Source: Anoxybacillus sp. J5B_2022 (GTDB taxonomy: Bacteria > Bacillota > Bacilli > Bacillales > Anoxybacillaceae). From it: a stretch of 64,000 bases of DNA. The notes beneath the pieces are model-generated. The model was not told the origin of the DNA, did no database searches, and saw only the letters and a list, made by a program, of their open reading frames with translations. Positions 16,626-24,683 of this stretch are shown here, piece by piece; within the stretch, counting starts at the first letter, position 1; each line of letters starts with the position of its first letter. Both the position numbers and the translations under genes were made by a program. The DNA lies in NCBI RefSeq assembly GCF_026847645.1, contig NZ_JAPSMC010000001.1:1-64000 (forward strand). The letters run 5' to 3'.

Positions 16626-16655
16626 ATAAAAAAGAGAGCGAATCACACGCTCTCT
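16626..16655 (-). terminator. Terminator of the exporter operon
   Basis: AGAGAGCG and CGCTCTCT (plus 16633-16640 and 16648-16655) form an 8-bp stem, with TTTTTTATAG following on the minus strand. Confidence 0.9.
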
Positions 16656-16663
16656 TTCATTTT

Positions 16664-18259
16664 TTACGCACTTTCTTTCATTCTCCGGCTCTGTTCGGAG
16701 AGGGTGATTTTACGCAATACGAATGTTAAAACCGCTCCGCAGGCGACAAAGACAAGCCCGAACGTAAAGACGGAATGGAGCGAATCAACAAGCGACTGCT
16801 TTAAAATTGGCACGAGCGCATTTTTCATCTGCGCCGGCATGCTTGCCATCGCTTTCGGGCTTAATAATGCCGAATATAAACTTTGCGGATTGTCGTGAAT
16901 CATATGCGAAAACTGATCGACCATCGCTTTCGCCTGCGGTGGAAGCGATTTTAATAGCGGCATTAACCGATCTTCCAACAACGTGCTTGACCGGTGGTTC
17001 ATCACCGCTCCTAAAATCGTCATCCCGAACGTACCACCAATGGAACGGAAAAATTGGCTCGACGATGTCACCACGCCCATTTCTGATTTCGGGAACGTTT
17101 CTTGTAACACGAGCGTCAATAACGGCATGACAAGCCCGACGCCAAGCCCGAGCACAATCATATAAAGCGTTGCCGTCCACCGCGTCGTATCCGTATCCAT
17201 CGTGCCAAGCAATCCTAATCCGAACGCCATAATAACCATACCAGCAATCAACTGCGTTTTTACCCCGATTTTATACACCATTCGTCCACCGACAATGCTG
17301 CCGATAATCATTGTAATCATCATTGGCGTCATAATCGTCCCCGATTGTGTTGCGCTGACGCCGACGACCCCTTGCATAAACAACGGAACGAACATAATCG
17401 CGCCAAACATGCCGACGCTCATTAAAAAGCCAATGCCGTTTAATACGACAAACGTGCGATGCTTAAATAAATGGATCGGCAACACCGGCTCCTCCGCTTT
17501 TCGTTCCACGAAGACAAACGCGGTTAAAAAGAGCGCTGACATCGCAAACAAGCCGATAATTTGCCATGATGTCCATGCGTATTTATCGCCGCCGAACGTC
17601 AACGCCAACAATAAACTGACGACGCCAACAACCATCGTAAACATACCGACAATGTCAAATTTGACCGGCCCTTTCGCTTCATGCTTACTCAAGCCCATCG
17701 CAATAAAAATCGTCGCTAAAATGCCGACAGGAAGGTTAATGTAAAATACCCATTCCCAGCTTAAATGGTCGACGATCCAGCCGCCGATTTGCGGACCTAA
17801 AATCGAGGCCAACCCGTACAAGCCGCCAAATACGCCTTGCCATTTCGCCCGTTCTTTTCCGGTAAACAAATCGCCGATAATAATCATCGCCATCGGCATC
17901 ATAATCCCGCCGCCAATGCCTTGCATGCCGCGGTAAATAATGAGTTCGGTCATATTATCGGCCATGCCGCAAAGTGCCGAGCCGACCATGAAAATGATTA
18001 ATCCCAATACGTAAATGATTCTCCGCCCTAATAAGTCCGCTAATTTTCCGGCAATCGGCACAACGGTCGTTGACGTGAGCATATAAGCGGTCGTCACCCA
18101 CGTCATGACGCTTAACCCGCCAAGCTCCCCGACGATGCGCGGCATCGCCGTTCCGACAATCGTCCCGTCGAGCGCGCCGAACAACATCGCAATAATTAAT
18201 CCGGTAATCAATAAATGGCGATGCTTAATGCTTGATTGTATCGCAATCGTTTCCGACAT
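16664..18259 (-). CDS. DHA2 family MFS multidrug exporter (EmrB/QacA type)
   Basis: A 531-aa membrane protein with 14 predicted transmembrane segments. Motif D1/acidic residue in FGALDGTIVGTAMPRI, motif A GKLADLLGRR, motif C GLASILGPQIGG. The family exports drugs, dyes or other toxic compounds by proton antiport. There is a long loop near residues 430-480 before the last segment, common in this group. The gene follows the TetR gene by 11 bp and shares its promoter, which carries two palindromic operators, so expression is likely induced by a transported ligand. The substrate cannot be told from sequence. Confidence 0.93.
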   Translation of the reverse strand: MSETIAIQSSIKHRHLLITGLIIAMLFGALDGTIVGTAMPRIVGELGGLSVMTWVTTAYMLTSTTVVPIAGKLADLLGRRIIYVLGLIIFMVGSALCGMADNMTELIIYRGMQGIGGGIMMPMAMIIIGDLFTGKERAKWQGVFGGLYGLASILGPQIGGWIVDHLSWEWVFYINLPVGILATIFIAMGLSKHEAKGPVKFDIVGMFTMVVGVVSLLLALTFGGDKYAWTSWQIIGLFAMSALFLTAFVFVERKAEEPVLPIHLFKHRTFVVLNGIGFLMSVGMFGAIMFVPLFMQGVVGVSATQSGTIMTPMMITMIIGSIVGGRMVYKIGVKTQLIAGMVIMAFGLGLLGTMDTDTTRWTATLYMIVLGLGVGLVMPLLTLVLQETFPKSEMGVVTSSSQFFRSIGGTFGMTILGAVMNHRSSTLLEDRLMPLLKSLPPQAKAMVDQFSHMIHDNPQSLYSALLSPKAMASMPAQMKNALVPILKQSLVDSLHSVFTFGLVFVACGAVLTFVLRKITLSEQSRRMKESA

Positions 18260-18270
18260 CTTATCGTCCC

Positions 18271-19182
18271 CTATCTATGATGGTGTGTCATATACTCATG
18301 AACAAGTTCCGTTAACGAAGCGACCGCCTCAGATAACGGTTGAATCCGCTGGCTTTCGATATATAAGAGAATGCCTTTCACGACATACTCCCGCGGTGTC
18401 GCTTGTTCATTGGCAAATTCTGCTTCCAACGTATCAAGCGCAGCGTGCAGCTGATGGTGCGTTTTTTTGTCCACCGCAAGCGCTGATACTTGCTCTTTCA
18501 ACCGTCCAATCCCGGCGATGATTTGCGCCTTTCGTTCGTGCTGCTCTTGTTCGGCAATTTCGGTAAAACAGCGAATCGCTTCTTCTTTTAGCACCGGCTC
18601 TTCATCCGCATCAAAATGAGCGACGATCGCATCCATCCGCCGGACGATAAACCTTGCAATGGCTTCCGCACGAAACATACTGGGATCGAACATCATATAG
18701 AAGATGTATTCGCGCAATATTCCGTTTAACATGGCCGCTACATCTAAGACGTATTTTTCCACCTTTTCTCCATATATATCCATCAGCCGCTGGCAATACC
18801 AATTGAACACACGCGCTCGCTGGGCAAATAAATAGCGCTGAATATCAGCGTTAATTTTCGGGAGCTGTTCTGCCATCATCATTTGAAAAAAGTCTTTTTG
18901 CGAAACGATCCCTTCAAGTTGCATCGTTAATTGTTGCGTGAGCCATTCTTTATCCGACCAGCCCTCCGGTTTCGCATCCATAAATGGCGTCAACAGTTTT
19001 TCCAAATGATATTTGACGATCTCGAACATCAATTCTTCTTTCGACGAGAAATGGTGGTAAAACGCTCCTTTCGAAATGCCCCACGCTTCAACAATGTCTT
19101 GGATCGACGTGGCATGATACCCTTTTTCCGCAAACAATTTCATTGCCTTTTCGAGAAATTTCACTTTACGCTGCTTTGCCAT
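18271..19182 (-). CDS. TetR/AcrR family repressor of the exporter operon
   Basis: A 303-aa regulator. The N-terminal TetR HTH spans about residues 1-60: FLEKAMKLFAEKGYHATSIQ, then DIVEAWGISKGAFYHHFSSK. The ligand-binding region is followed by an unusual extra ~90-residue helical C-terminal part (HERKAQIIAGIGRLKEQVSA onward); most TetR proteins are about 200 aa. ATG 19182 is preferred because the HTH begins there, though AGGAG is 11 nt away; the frame is open to 19209. It is placed between a 52-residue ORF and the exporter gene, and palindromes at the shared promoter suggest autoregulation. Confidence 0.92.
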   Translation of the reverse strand: MAKQRKVKFLEKAMKLFAEKGYHATSIQDIVEAWGISKGAFYHHFSSKEELMFEIVKYHLEKLLTPFMDAKPEGWSDKEWLTQQLTMQLEGIVSQKDFFQMMMAEQLPKINADIQRYLFAQRARVFNWYCQRLMDIYGEKVEKYVLDVAAMLNGILREYIFYMMFDPSMFRAEAIARFIVRRMDAIVAHFDADEEPVLKEEAIRCFTEIAEQEQHERKAQIIAGIGRLKEQVSALAVDKKTHHQLHAALDTLEAEFANEQATPREYVVKGILLYIESQRIQPLSEAVASLTELVHEYMTHHHR

Positions 19183-19196
19183 TTTCGTTTCATCTC

Positions 19197-19355
19197 CTAC
19201 ATCGGGCAAATTTCATGAGCAGATGGACACGCTTTTGGCACGAACGGCCGATAAACGGACCACTTTGCGCGCGGTTTGGTCAGTTCCGCATGCACCCCGT
19301 GTTTCCGAAGCTGCTCGACGAGCCGTTTAGGCGTTTGTTTTTTACGTTCTCCCAT
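19197..19355 (-). CDS. 52-residue basic protein leading the TetR-exporter operon
   Basis: A small ORF (starts MGERKKQTPKR, ends HEICPM) with GAGGTG 7 nt upstream of its ATG. Its stop is 14 bp before the TetR start. It is basic, has two Cys near the C-terminus (KACPSAHEIC) and an amphipathic LVEQLRKHGVHAEL segment. It is the first gene after the operator-bearing promoter, so it should be co-expressed with the regulator and exporter. I do not recognise a family. Confidence 0.6.
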   Translation of the reverse strand: MGERKKQTPKRLVEQLRKHGVHAELTKPRAKWSVYRPFVPKACPSAHEICPM

Positions 19356-19378
19356 GGAAGGCACCTCAATTCCGTCTT

Positions 19379-19396
19379 TATGACCAAATGGTCATA
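19379..19396. promoter_or_regulatory. TetR operator O1
   Basis: TATGACC-AAAT-GGTCATA, a perfect 7+7 palindrome that overlaps the predicted transcription start of the operon. Confidence 0.75.
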
Positions 19397-19399
19397 ATC

Positions 19400-19428
19400 A
19401 TTATAACCATCTTTCTAAGATTTATCAA
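19400..19428 (-). promoter_or_regulatory. Sigma-A promoter of the TetR-exporter operon
   Basis: On the minus strand TTGATA (plus 19423-19428), 17-bp spacer, TATAAT (plus 19400-19405). Flanked on both sides by TGAC palindromes. Confidence 0.85.
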
Positions 19429-19448
19429 TAACTATATTAAAAAATATA

Positions 19449-19464
19449 ATGACCGTTTAGTCAT
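19449..19464. promoter_or_regulatory. TetR operator O2
   Basis: ATGAC-CGTTTA-GTCAT, the same half-site as O1 with a 6-bp centre, about 70 bp upstream. Lies just beyond the -35 box. Confidence 0.65.
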
Positions 19465-19472
19465 ATTCAAAA

Positions 19473-19513
19473 AAATAAATGACCGTCCCAGCTGCTTATG
19501 CAGCGAACGGTCA
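19473..19513 (-). terminator. Terminator of the fructokinase gene
   Basis: GACCGT...ACGGTC outer arms with inner GCTGC/GCAGC (plus 19488-19513), then TTTATTTTTTT on the minus strand. Confidence 0.85.
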
Positions 19514-19520
19514 TCGCTTA

Positions 19521-20396
19521 TTATTTCTCTAATGCTTGTTTTGCCAGTGCAAGCGCCCCGCAAATGCCGGCATTGTCGCCTAATCCCGGTAGGACGATAT
19601 AGTCATCAATATGCTGTAAAATAGCGTCATGCTGGACGTAGCCGTTTAAGCAGTCAAGGACGTAGCGGCGAACGAGCGGCAACAACGACGGCTGATGGGC
19701 GACCCCGCCGCCGACAATCACTTGTTCTGGCGACAAAATTAAAATGTACTGGGCGATGGCTTGTCCTAAATAAAACGCTTCTAACTCCCAAACATCGGCG
19801 CGGCCGGAAAGCTCTGCTCCTTTTTTTCCCCACCGTTTTTCAATGGCAGGACCGGAGGCCATTCCTTCTAAGCAGTCGCCGTGGAATGGGCAGCTTCCGG
19901 CAAACTCGTCATTCGGATGACGGCGAATCAAAATATGCCCCATTTCTGGATGCAACAAACCGTGCACGAGCCGACCTTCGACAATCGCGCCAACGCCAAT
20001 GCCCGTTCCGACGGTCATGTAAATGCAACTGTTTTTGCCCTTGGCCGCTCCCCATAACTGCTCGCCTAACGCTGCCGCATTCACATCAGTGTCAAAGCCG
20101 ATCGGGACGTCAAAATGTTGCTTAGTGGCACCAACAAAGTTGAAATTCGACCAGTGCGGTTTCGGCGTGCTTGTAATATAGCCATACGTTAGACTTTGCT
20201 CATTTAAGTCGACCGGGCCAAATGTTCCGATCCCGATCGCTTCTAAGTCATAGCGTTTGAAAAAATCGATGACATGGCGCATCGTTTCTTCCGGCGTCGT
20301 TGTCGGAAACGTGACGCGCTCATGAACGTTGCCATCGCGGTCGCCGATGGCGCAAACAAATTTCGTTCCGCCTGCTTCAATTGCTCCTAAATACAT
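19521..20396 (-). CDS. ROK-family fructokinase
   Basis: A 291-aa sugar kinase that phosphorylates fructose (or a related hexose) with ATP. The N-terminal phosphate-binding motif is GAIEAGGTKFVCAIGD, the catalytic Asp is in GFDTDVNAAALGE, and the ROK zinc site is formed by HPEMGHILIRRH followed by CPFHGDCLEG. Length and motifs match the ScrK/GmuE-type fructokinases of Bacillaceae. It is monocistronic, with GAGGAAG before the ATG and a terminator after it. Mannose-6-phosphate isomerase 3 kb away would connect mannose and fructose phosphates, but the two are not in one operon. Confidence 0.92.
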   Translation of the reverse strand: MYLGAIEAGGTKFVCAIGDRDGNVHERVTFPTTTPEETMRHVIDFFKRYDLEAIGIGTFGPVDLNEQSLTYGYITSTPKPHWSNFNFVGATKQHFDVPIGFDTDVNAAALGEQLWGAAKGKNSCIYMTVGTGIGVGAIVEGRLVHGLLHPEMGHILIRRHPNDEFAGSCPFHGDCLEGMASGPAIEKRWGKKGAELSGRADVWELEAFYLGQAIAQYILILSPEQVIVGGGVAHQPSLLPLVRRYVLDCLNGYVQHDAILQHIDDYIVLPGLGDNAGICGALALAKQALEK

Positions 20397-20561
20397 GCTT
20401 CTTCCTCGCTTTCTTTCGGATCGTTACACGTTTCATTGTACCATAATTTCGGAAAGATGCGGGTGAACGATCTAAGGCCGCGATACAACAGTATGGAAAA
20501 AAATAGTGAAGCGATGTATAATAAATAGTATCATTCATTTTTTGGTCTGGAGGAACGAGAT

Positions 20562-21308
20562 TTGCGAAGAGATGAGTTATTGCAAGCTGTCGTCGAAGTG
20601 ATTCAACAGTCTGAAGCGTATGAACAACTGCATGAAAAGTATAGGAAAGAATTAGACGCCGTTGTGAATAAAGACTATTTAGCGAAAGCCATTGCGGAGA
20701 GAAAGAAGCCCACACCAAAACAACAAAGCGAAAAAACGACGGTGCTTTATCAGCTGAAAATCGTGTTAAAAGGCATCCGTCCGCCGGTCTGGCGGCGCAT
20801 CGTCGTCCCGAGCCACATTACGTTCGATCAGCTACATGACATTATTCAAATTGCGATGGGCTGGGAAAACAACCATTTATACGAGTTTGAAATCAATGAT
20901 ACGGTCATTGACATTCCGGACGAAGAGTATGGCTTTTCGTTCGTCGGACGGCGCGAAAAGTACGATGCCCGCACCATGGAGTTGTCGAAGTTTTTGTTCA
21001 AAGAAGGCGAAAAGTTTACGTATACGTACGATTTCGGTGACAACTGGGTTCATCTTGTCACGCTCGAAAAAATCGAAACGACGACGGAGCCGTTCCGCCA
21101 TCCGGTTTGCTTAAAAGGAAAGCGCGCCTGTCCGCCGGAAGACGTCGGCGGCATCTATGGCTACATGGAAGTGATGAACTTAATGGAAGGAAACGGAACA
21201 GCCGAAGAAATCGAAGAGTTTACCGAATGGTACGGTGGCCAATACGATCCGGAACATTTTGATATCGAGGAAGTAAATCAACAGCTGCGTGCGATTGTCT
21301 TTTTCTAG
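20562..21308 (+). CDS. PRiA4_ORF3 family protein, paralogue 1
   Basis: A 248-aa protein of the plasmid pRiA4b ORF-3-like family. After a ~60-residue charged N-terminus comes the conserved domain: YQLKIVLKGIRPPVWRRIVV, HDIIQIAMGWENNHLYEFE, YTYDFGDNWVHLVTLEKI, and CPPEDVGGIYGY. The start is TTG at 20562 with TGGAGG 9 nt upstream. No enzymatic function is established for the family. A shorter paralogue lies at 29820-30500. Followed by a VOC gene 56 bp downstream with its own ribosome site. Confidence 0.88.
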   Translation: MRRDELLQAVVEVIQQSEAYEQLHEKYRKELDAVVNKDYLAKAIAERKKPTPKQQSEKTTVLYQLKIVLKGIRPPVWRRIVVPSHITFDQLHDIIQIAMGWENNHLYEFEINDTVIDIPDEEYGFSFVGRREKYDARTMELSKFLFKEGEKFTYTYDFGDNWVHLVTLEKIETTTEPFRHPVCLKGKRACPPEDVGGIYGYMEVMNLMEGNGTAEEIEEFTEWYGGQYDPEHFDIEEVNQQLRAIVFF

Positions 21309-21364
21309 CTTTTACCGCTATTCCACCGGATCGGAAGCAATTGACGTAGCACAGGAGGAAAATC

Positions 21365-21748
21365 ATGCATTTCTCACAACTTCATCATATCGCCATCCTT
21401 TGTTCCAATTATGAGCGGTCAAAGCATTTTTACACGAACGTACTCGGGTTTCGCATCCTTCACGAACAATACCGCGCCGAGCGCAGGTCGTATAAGTTGG
21501 ATTTGCAGGCTGGGGAGGTACAAATTGAGCTATTTTCGTTTGAAGAGCCGCCAAAGCGGCCGAGTGAGCCAGAAGCGTGTGGGCTTAGGCATTTGGCGTT
21601 CGCTGTTGATGCGCTTGATGCGGCCATTGCCCACCTTGAACGTCATGGCATTACAGTCGAACCCGTCCGCTATGATCCCGTAACCGGAAAACGGTTTACA
21701 TTTTTCCGCGACCCAGACGACTTGCCGCTCGAGCTGTACGAAACTTAA
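21365..21748 (+). CDS. VOC family protein, GloA2/YaeR-like
   Basis: A 127-aa vicinal-oxygen-chelate (glyoxalase I fold) protein. Putative metal ligands are the His in LHHIAIL, Glu in VQIELFSF, His in GLRHLAFAV and Glu in PLELYET, so the metal site looks complete. It matches the SMU1112c/YaeR subgroup, whose substrate is unsettled. AGGAGG precedes the ATG. It lies 17 bp upstream of an oxidoreductase gene, probably in one operon with it. Confidence 0.88.
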   Translation: MHFSQLHHIAILCSNYERSKHFYTNVLGFRILHEQYRAERRSYKLDLQAGEVQIELFSFEEPPKRPSEPEACGLRHLAFAVDALDAAIAHLERHGITVEPVRYDPVTGKRFTFFRDPDDLPLELYET

Positions 21749-21765
21749 CGAAAAGGAGTGATCTC

Positions 21766-22767
21766 ATGAGGATTAAACTCGCTACGATTGGTACGAATTG
21801 GATTACGCAAGAATTTATCCGCGCTACAAAAGCGATTCCCGAGCTGACGTTAACGGCTGTCTATTCGCGCACGGAAGAAACGGCAAAAGACTTTGCGGTG
21901 AAAACGGGCGCACCGCAAACTTTTACAAGTTTAGAAGAAATGGCAAAAAGCCCGGACATCGATGCGGTATATATCGCAAGTCCCAACGCGCTTCATGCCG
22001 AGCAAGCGATCCTTTTGATGAATCACGGCAAACATGTCTTATGCGAAAAACCGTTCGCTTCCAATACAAAAGAAGTACAAACAATGATCGAAGCGGCACG
22101 GCAAAACGGAGTCGTGTTGATGGAGGCGTTGAAAACGACGCTTTTGCCAAACTTTCACACCATTCGTCAGCACTTGCCGAAAATCGGCAAAGTGCGCCGC
22201 TATTTCGCGAGCTATTGCCAATATTCGTCGCGCTATGATGCGTACAAACAAGGCATTATTTTAAACGCCTTTAATCCGGCATTTTCCAACGGCGCCTTAA
22301 TGGATCTCGGCATTTATTGCCTCTATCCGCTCGTCGTTTTATTTGGCAAACCGCGTTCACTTCAAGCGAACAGCGTCATGCTTGCATCCGGCGTCGATGG
22401 CGAAGGAAGCATCGTCCTTGATTACGGGGAAATGGATGCAGTCGTCATGTATTCGAAAATTGCTAATTCGTATGTTCCAGCAGAAATTCAAGGGGAAGAA
22501 GGAAGCATCGTCATCGATGCGATCCATACGCCAACGAAAGTCGAAATTCGCTACCGCGATGGCCGGACAGAAGACATTACCGTCCCGCAGGAAGAGCATC
22601 CGATGTATTACGAAGCGCGCGAATGGGTGGATGTCATTCAAAGCGACAAGTACGAATCAGAAACAAACTCGCATGCGCATTCGCTCATCACTGCAGAAAT
22701 TATGGAAGAAGCGCGAAAGCAAACCGGTATCGTGTTTCCTGCAGATCAAACAACCCTCTGCCGATAA
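21766..22767 (+). CDS. Gfo/Idh/MocA family oxidoreductase
   Basis: A 333-aa NAD(P)-dependent dehydrogenase. The Rossmann domain starts KLATIGTNWITQEFIRA and carries the signature HVLCEKPFASN with the catalytic-region Lys. The C-terminal alpha/beta domain includes GALMDLGIYCLYPL. Family members act on sugars, inositols or trans-dihydrodiols. The dinucleotide loop has GTNWIT instead of the classical GxGxxG, seen in several Bacillus relatives. AAAGGAG precedes the ATG. The gene ends inside a terminator hairpin. Specific substrate unknown. Confidence 0.9.
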   Translation: MRIKLATIGTNWITQEFIRATKAIPELTLTAVYSRTEETAKDFAVKTGAPQTFTSLEEMAKSPDIDAVYIASPNALHAEQAILLMNHGKHVLCEKPFASNTKEVQTMIEAARQNGVVLMEALKTTLLPNFHTIRQHLPKIGKVRRYFASYCQYSSRYDAYKQGIILNAFNPAFSNGALMDLGIYCLYPLVVLFGKPRSLQANSVMLASGVDGEGSIVLDYGEMDAVVMYSKIANSYVPAEIQGEEGSIVIDAIHTPTKVEIRYRDGRTEDITVPQEEHPMYYEAREWVDVIQSDKYESETNSHAHSLITAEIMEEARKQTGIVFPADQTTLCR

Positions 22768-22783
22768 CGCAGAGGGTTATTTT
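22752..22783. terminator. Bidirectional terminator containing an oxidoreductase stop codon
   Basis: AACCCTCTGC (22752-22761) and GCAGAGGGTT (22769-22778), a perfect 10-bp stem whose loop holds the TAA. It serves the convergent VanZ gene too. Confidence 0.8.
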
Positions 22784-23234
22784 ACGAAGAAGAGAACACA
22801 CGGCCCCGCACCTGTCTCCAACGCCGCCACGTCCACACCGCACATAAAGCGATTAACGCCCCGCATGCATCGATAAGCACATCGGAAAATAGCGCCGTCC
22901 GGCCCGGTTCAAACGATTGATGCCATTCATCCGTTGCCGCATAAACGACCGAAAAAACCCACGCGCCAATATACGCCCAACGCCGCGGAACGAGTGCTTG
23001 AAACACAAGCACCGCTAAAATGCCAAACGCTGATAAATGCGCCGATTTCCGCACGATAAAATTGAGCGGCGACGCCGTTTCCTCCCCTTCTCCTTGCGCA
23101 AACGGCCAATACGCCAGCACATGGCGAATGAGCCGTTCCGTGTTTGCTCCTGTAAAAAACGAAAACTCGCTAAAACTATAAATGACGAGGCACCAGACGA
23201 CAACCAAGCCCCACCAAAACTTGTTGTTGTTCAT
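22782..23234 (-). CDS. VanZ-like membrane protein
   Basis: A 150-aa protein with four to five predicted membrane segments (WGLVVVWCLVIYSF at the start, ALIALCAVWTW at the end). The VanZ-family motif region is IVRKSAHLSAFGILA and AATDEWHQSFEPGR, followed by DVLIDACGAL. VanZ proteins are linked to low-level teicoplanin resistance; the biochemical role is unknown. GGAGATT precedes the ATG. Single-gene unit. Confidence 0.88.
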   Translation of the reverse strand: MNNNKFWWGLVVVWCLVIYSFSEFSFFTGANTERLIRHVLAYWPFAQGEGEETASPLNFIVRKSAHLSAFGILAVLVFQALVPRRWAYIGAWVFSVVYAATDEWHQSFEPGRTALFSDVLIDACGALIALCAVWTWRRWRQVRGRVFSSS

Positions 23235-23279
23235 TGCAATCTCCTACATACAATTATTTAAAATAATTATAAAATGATA

Positions 23280-23307
23280 TTGATTTTAAAAAATAATCGT
23301 ATATAAT
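23280..23307 (+). promoter_or_regulatory. Promoter of the small zinc-ribbon gene
   Basis: TTGATT (23280-23285), 16-bp spacer, TATAAT (23302-23307), 37 nt before the start codon. Confidence 0.6.
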
Positions 23308-23343
23308 TAGACTTACATTCCACTGACGAAGGAGGGTCAAGCT

Positions 23344-23457
23344 ATGACACCGTTCATTTGCCCGCAATGCGAACAGCCCGCCCGCCGCTTGAAACATTCC
23401 CTTTTATGCGGCTGCGGCTTCAAAATCGTCCGCACAAAAGGGAACGGGAAAAAATGA
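23344..23457 (+). CDS. 37-residue zinc-ribbon protein
   Basis: A very small ORF with a complete two-knuckle zinc site: FICPQCEQ near the start and LCGCGFKI later (CxxC...CxC). Basic C-terminal tail (RTKGNGKK). It has its own promoter and a strong AAGGAGGG ribosome site, which supports a real gene. It may bind nucleic acid or act as a zinc-binding accessory, but no family can be named. Confidence 0.7.
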   Translation: MTPFICPQCEQPARRLKHSLLCGCGFKIVRTKGNGKK

Positions 23458-23524
23458 CGGGGGTTACTTGCTCCGGCGAATATTCACCGTCGTGAACACG
23501 AATTTGTCGTAACGTCCATAAATA

Positions 23525-24490
23525 CTATTGTTTCGGCCATGCCGGTGAGGAAACGATCAATTGTAGCTTTCCTTTTACAGTAAAGCGCTCAAACGGATAT
23601 GGGAGGAGGAAATGGTCGCCTTTTTGAAGCACATACGTTTCGTGCTCAGTGCGAAGTTCTCCCTCTCCAGCAAGGACGCTCGCTAATAGAAAACAATCCG
23701 TTTGCTCCACTGTCCATTCTTTTTGAATCTCCCATTTTTGCACCGTAAAATACTCGTTGTCGACAAATGTCGTTATTTCCGCTCCGTCTGTTTTTGTTAC
23801 GCTTTGCTCGCAGCGGACGTCTAAATGCGGAACGGTGATGACATCGAGCGCTTTGGCAAGATGTAATTCCCGCTTTTTGCCGTTTTCGTCGATGCGATCA
23901 TAGTCGTACATGCGATACGTCGTATCCGAGCTTTGCTGCGTTTCGAGGACGAGCGTTCCTTCGCAAAGCGCATGCACCGTTCCGCTCGGCACGTAAAAAA
24001 AGTCGCCCGGACGAATCGGCACTTTGCGAAGCAATTCATTCCACCGGCCTTCTTCCATCATCTCTCGCAATTCTTCTTTTGTTTTCGCATGGTGGCCGTA
24101 TACAAGCTCAGCACCTTCTTTGCAGTCGATAATGTACCAGCATTCCGTTTTTCCTAATTCGCCGTTTTCGTATGTACGCGCATAGTCATCGTCTGGATGC
24201 ACTTGTACCGATAAATCGTCATTGGCATCTAAAATTTTCGTTAACAGCGGAAAGCGGTCAGACGGAAAATGGCCGAATAATTCCGGATGATGCTCCCATA
24301 GCTCCCCTAATGTCTTCCCTTGAAGCGGACCATTTTTGACCGTCGTCGGCCCGTTCGGATGCGCCGAAATTGCCCAACATTCTCCCGTCCGCTCTGACGG
24401 AAGGCGGTACCCAAACTGCTCTGCCAGACGAGCCCCTCCCCAAATCCGTTCTTGAAACACCGGAGCAAGAAAAAGCGGTGTGTGGTTCAT
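23525..24490 (-). CDS. manA: Mannose-6-phosphate isomerase, class I
   Basis: A 321-aa zinc enzyme that interconverts mannose-6-phosphate and fructose-6-phosphate. Zinc ligands are Gln96 and His98 (SVQVHPDDD), Glu116 (GKTECWYI) and His173 (PSGTVHAL). The N-terminus (PLFLAPVFQERIWGG) and length match the short Gram-positive ManA/Pmi/GmuF enzymes. AAAGGAG precedes the ATG. Monocistronic. It feeds mannose into glycolysis or supplies GDP-mannose precursors. Confidence 0.95.
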   Translation of the reverse strand: MNHTPLFLAPVFQERIWGGARLAEQFGYRLPSERTGECWAISAHPNGPTTVKNGPLQGKTLGELWEHHPELFGHFPSDRFPLLTKILDANDDLSVQVHPDDDYARTYENGELGKTECWYIIDCKEGAELVYGHHAKTKEELREMMEEGRWNELLRKVPIRPGDFFYVPSGTVHALCEGTLVLETQQSSDTTYRMYDYDRIDENGKKRELHLAKALDVITVPHLDVRCEQSVTKTDGAEITTFVDNEYFTVQKWEIQKEWTVEQTDCFLLASVLAGEGELRTEHETYVLQKGDHFLLPYPFERFTVKGKLQLIVSSPAWPKQ

Positions 24491-24559
24491 GAATAGTCTC
24501 CTTTCAAATAACGGAACTTTTTTCTTATTTTACTAGAAAAATGGCGAAAAAGGCTAGAA

Positions 24560-24590
24560 AAAAGAACCAGCTCTTTTTCGCTGGTTCCTT
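24560..24590 (-). terminator. Terminator of the radical SAM-peptide operon
   Basis: GAACCAGC (24564-24571 on plus) and GCTGGTTC (24580-24587) make an 8-bp stem, with TTTTTTCTAG on the minus strand, 10 nt after the peptide stop. Confidence 0.9.
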
Positions 24591-24596
24591 TTTTGC

Positions 24597-24683
24597 TTAT
24601 TTTAAGTTCCCCGGGACCGATTTGGATAGTCTGCCTGTGTTAGAGGCAGCGACTGGGGATACTGCTGGACGTAAAATTTTCAT
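24597..24683 (-). CDS. 28-residue peptide coupled to radical SAM enzyme (probable RiPP precursor)
   Basis: A short peptide, Met plus 27 residues, starting MKILRPAVSP and ending SVPGNLK. It is rich in Ser, Ala, Pro, Val, Asn and Gly, has no Cys, no aromatic residue and no acidic residue, and carries a net positive charge. Its ATG overlaps the maturase stop codon (ATGA at 24680-24683) and its ribosome site AAGGGGGTG lies inside the end of the maturase gene. A strong terminator follows directly. This arrangement is what is expected for a ribosomally made substrate of the upstream enzyme. I match it to no known precursor family, so the modified residue and the leader/core border are unknown. Confidence 0.7.
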   Translation of the reverse strand: MKILRPAVSPVAASNTGRLSKSVPGNLK

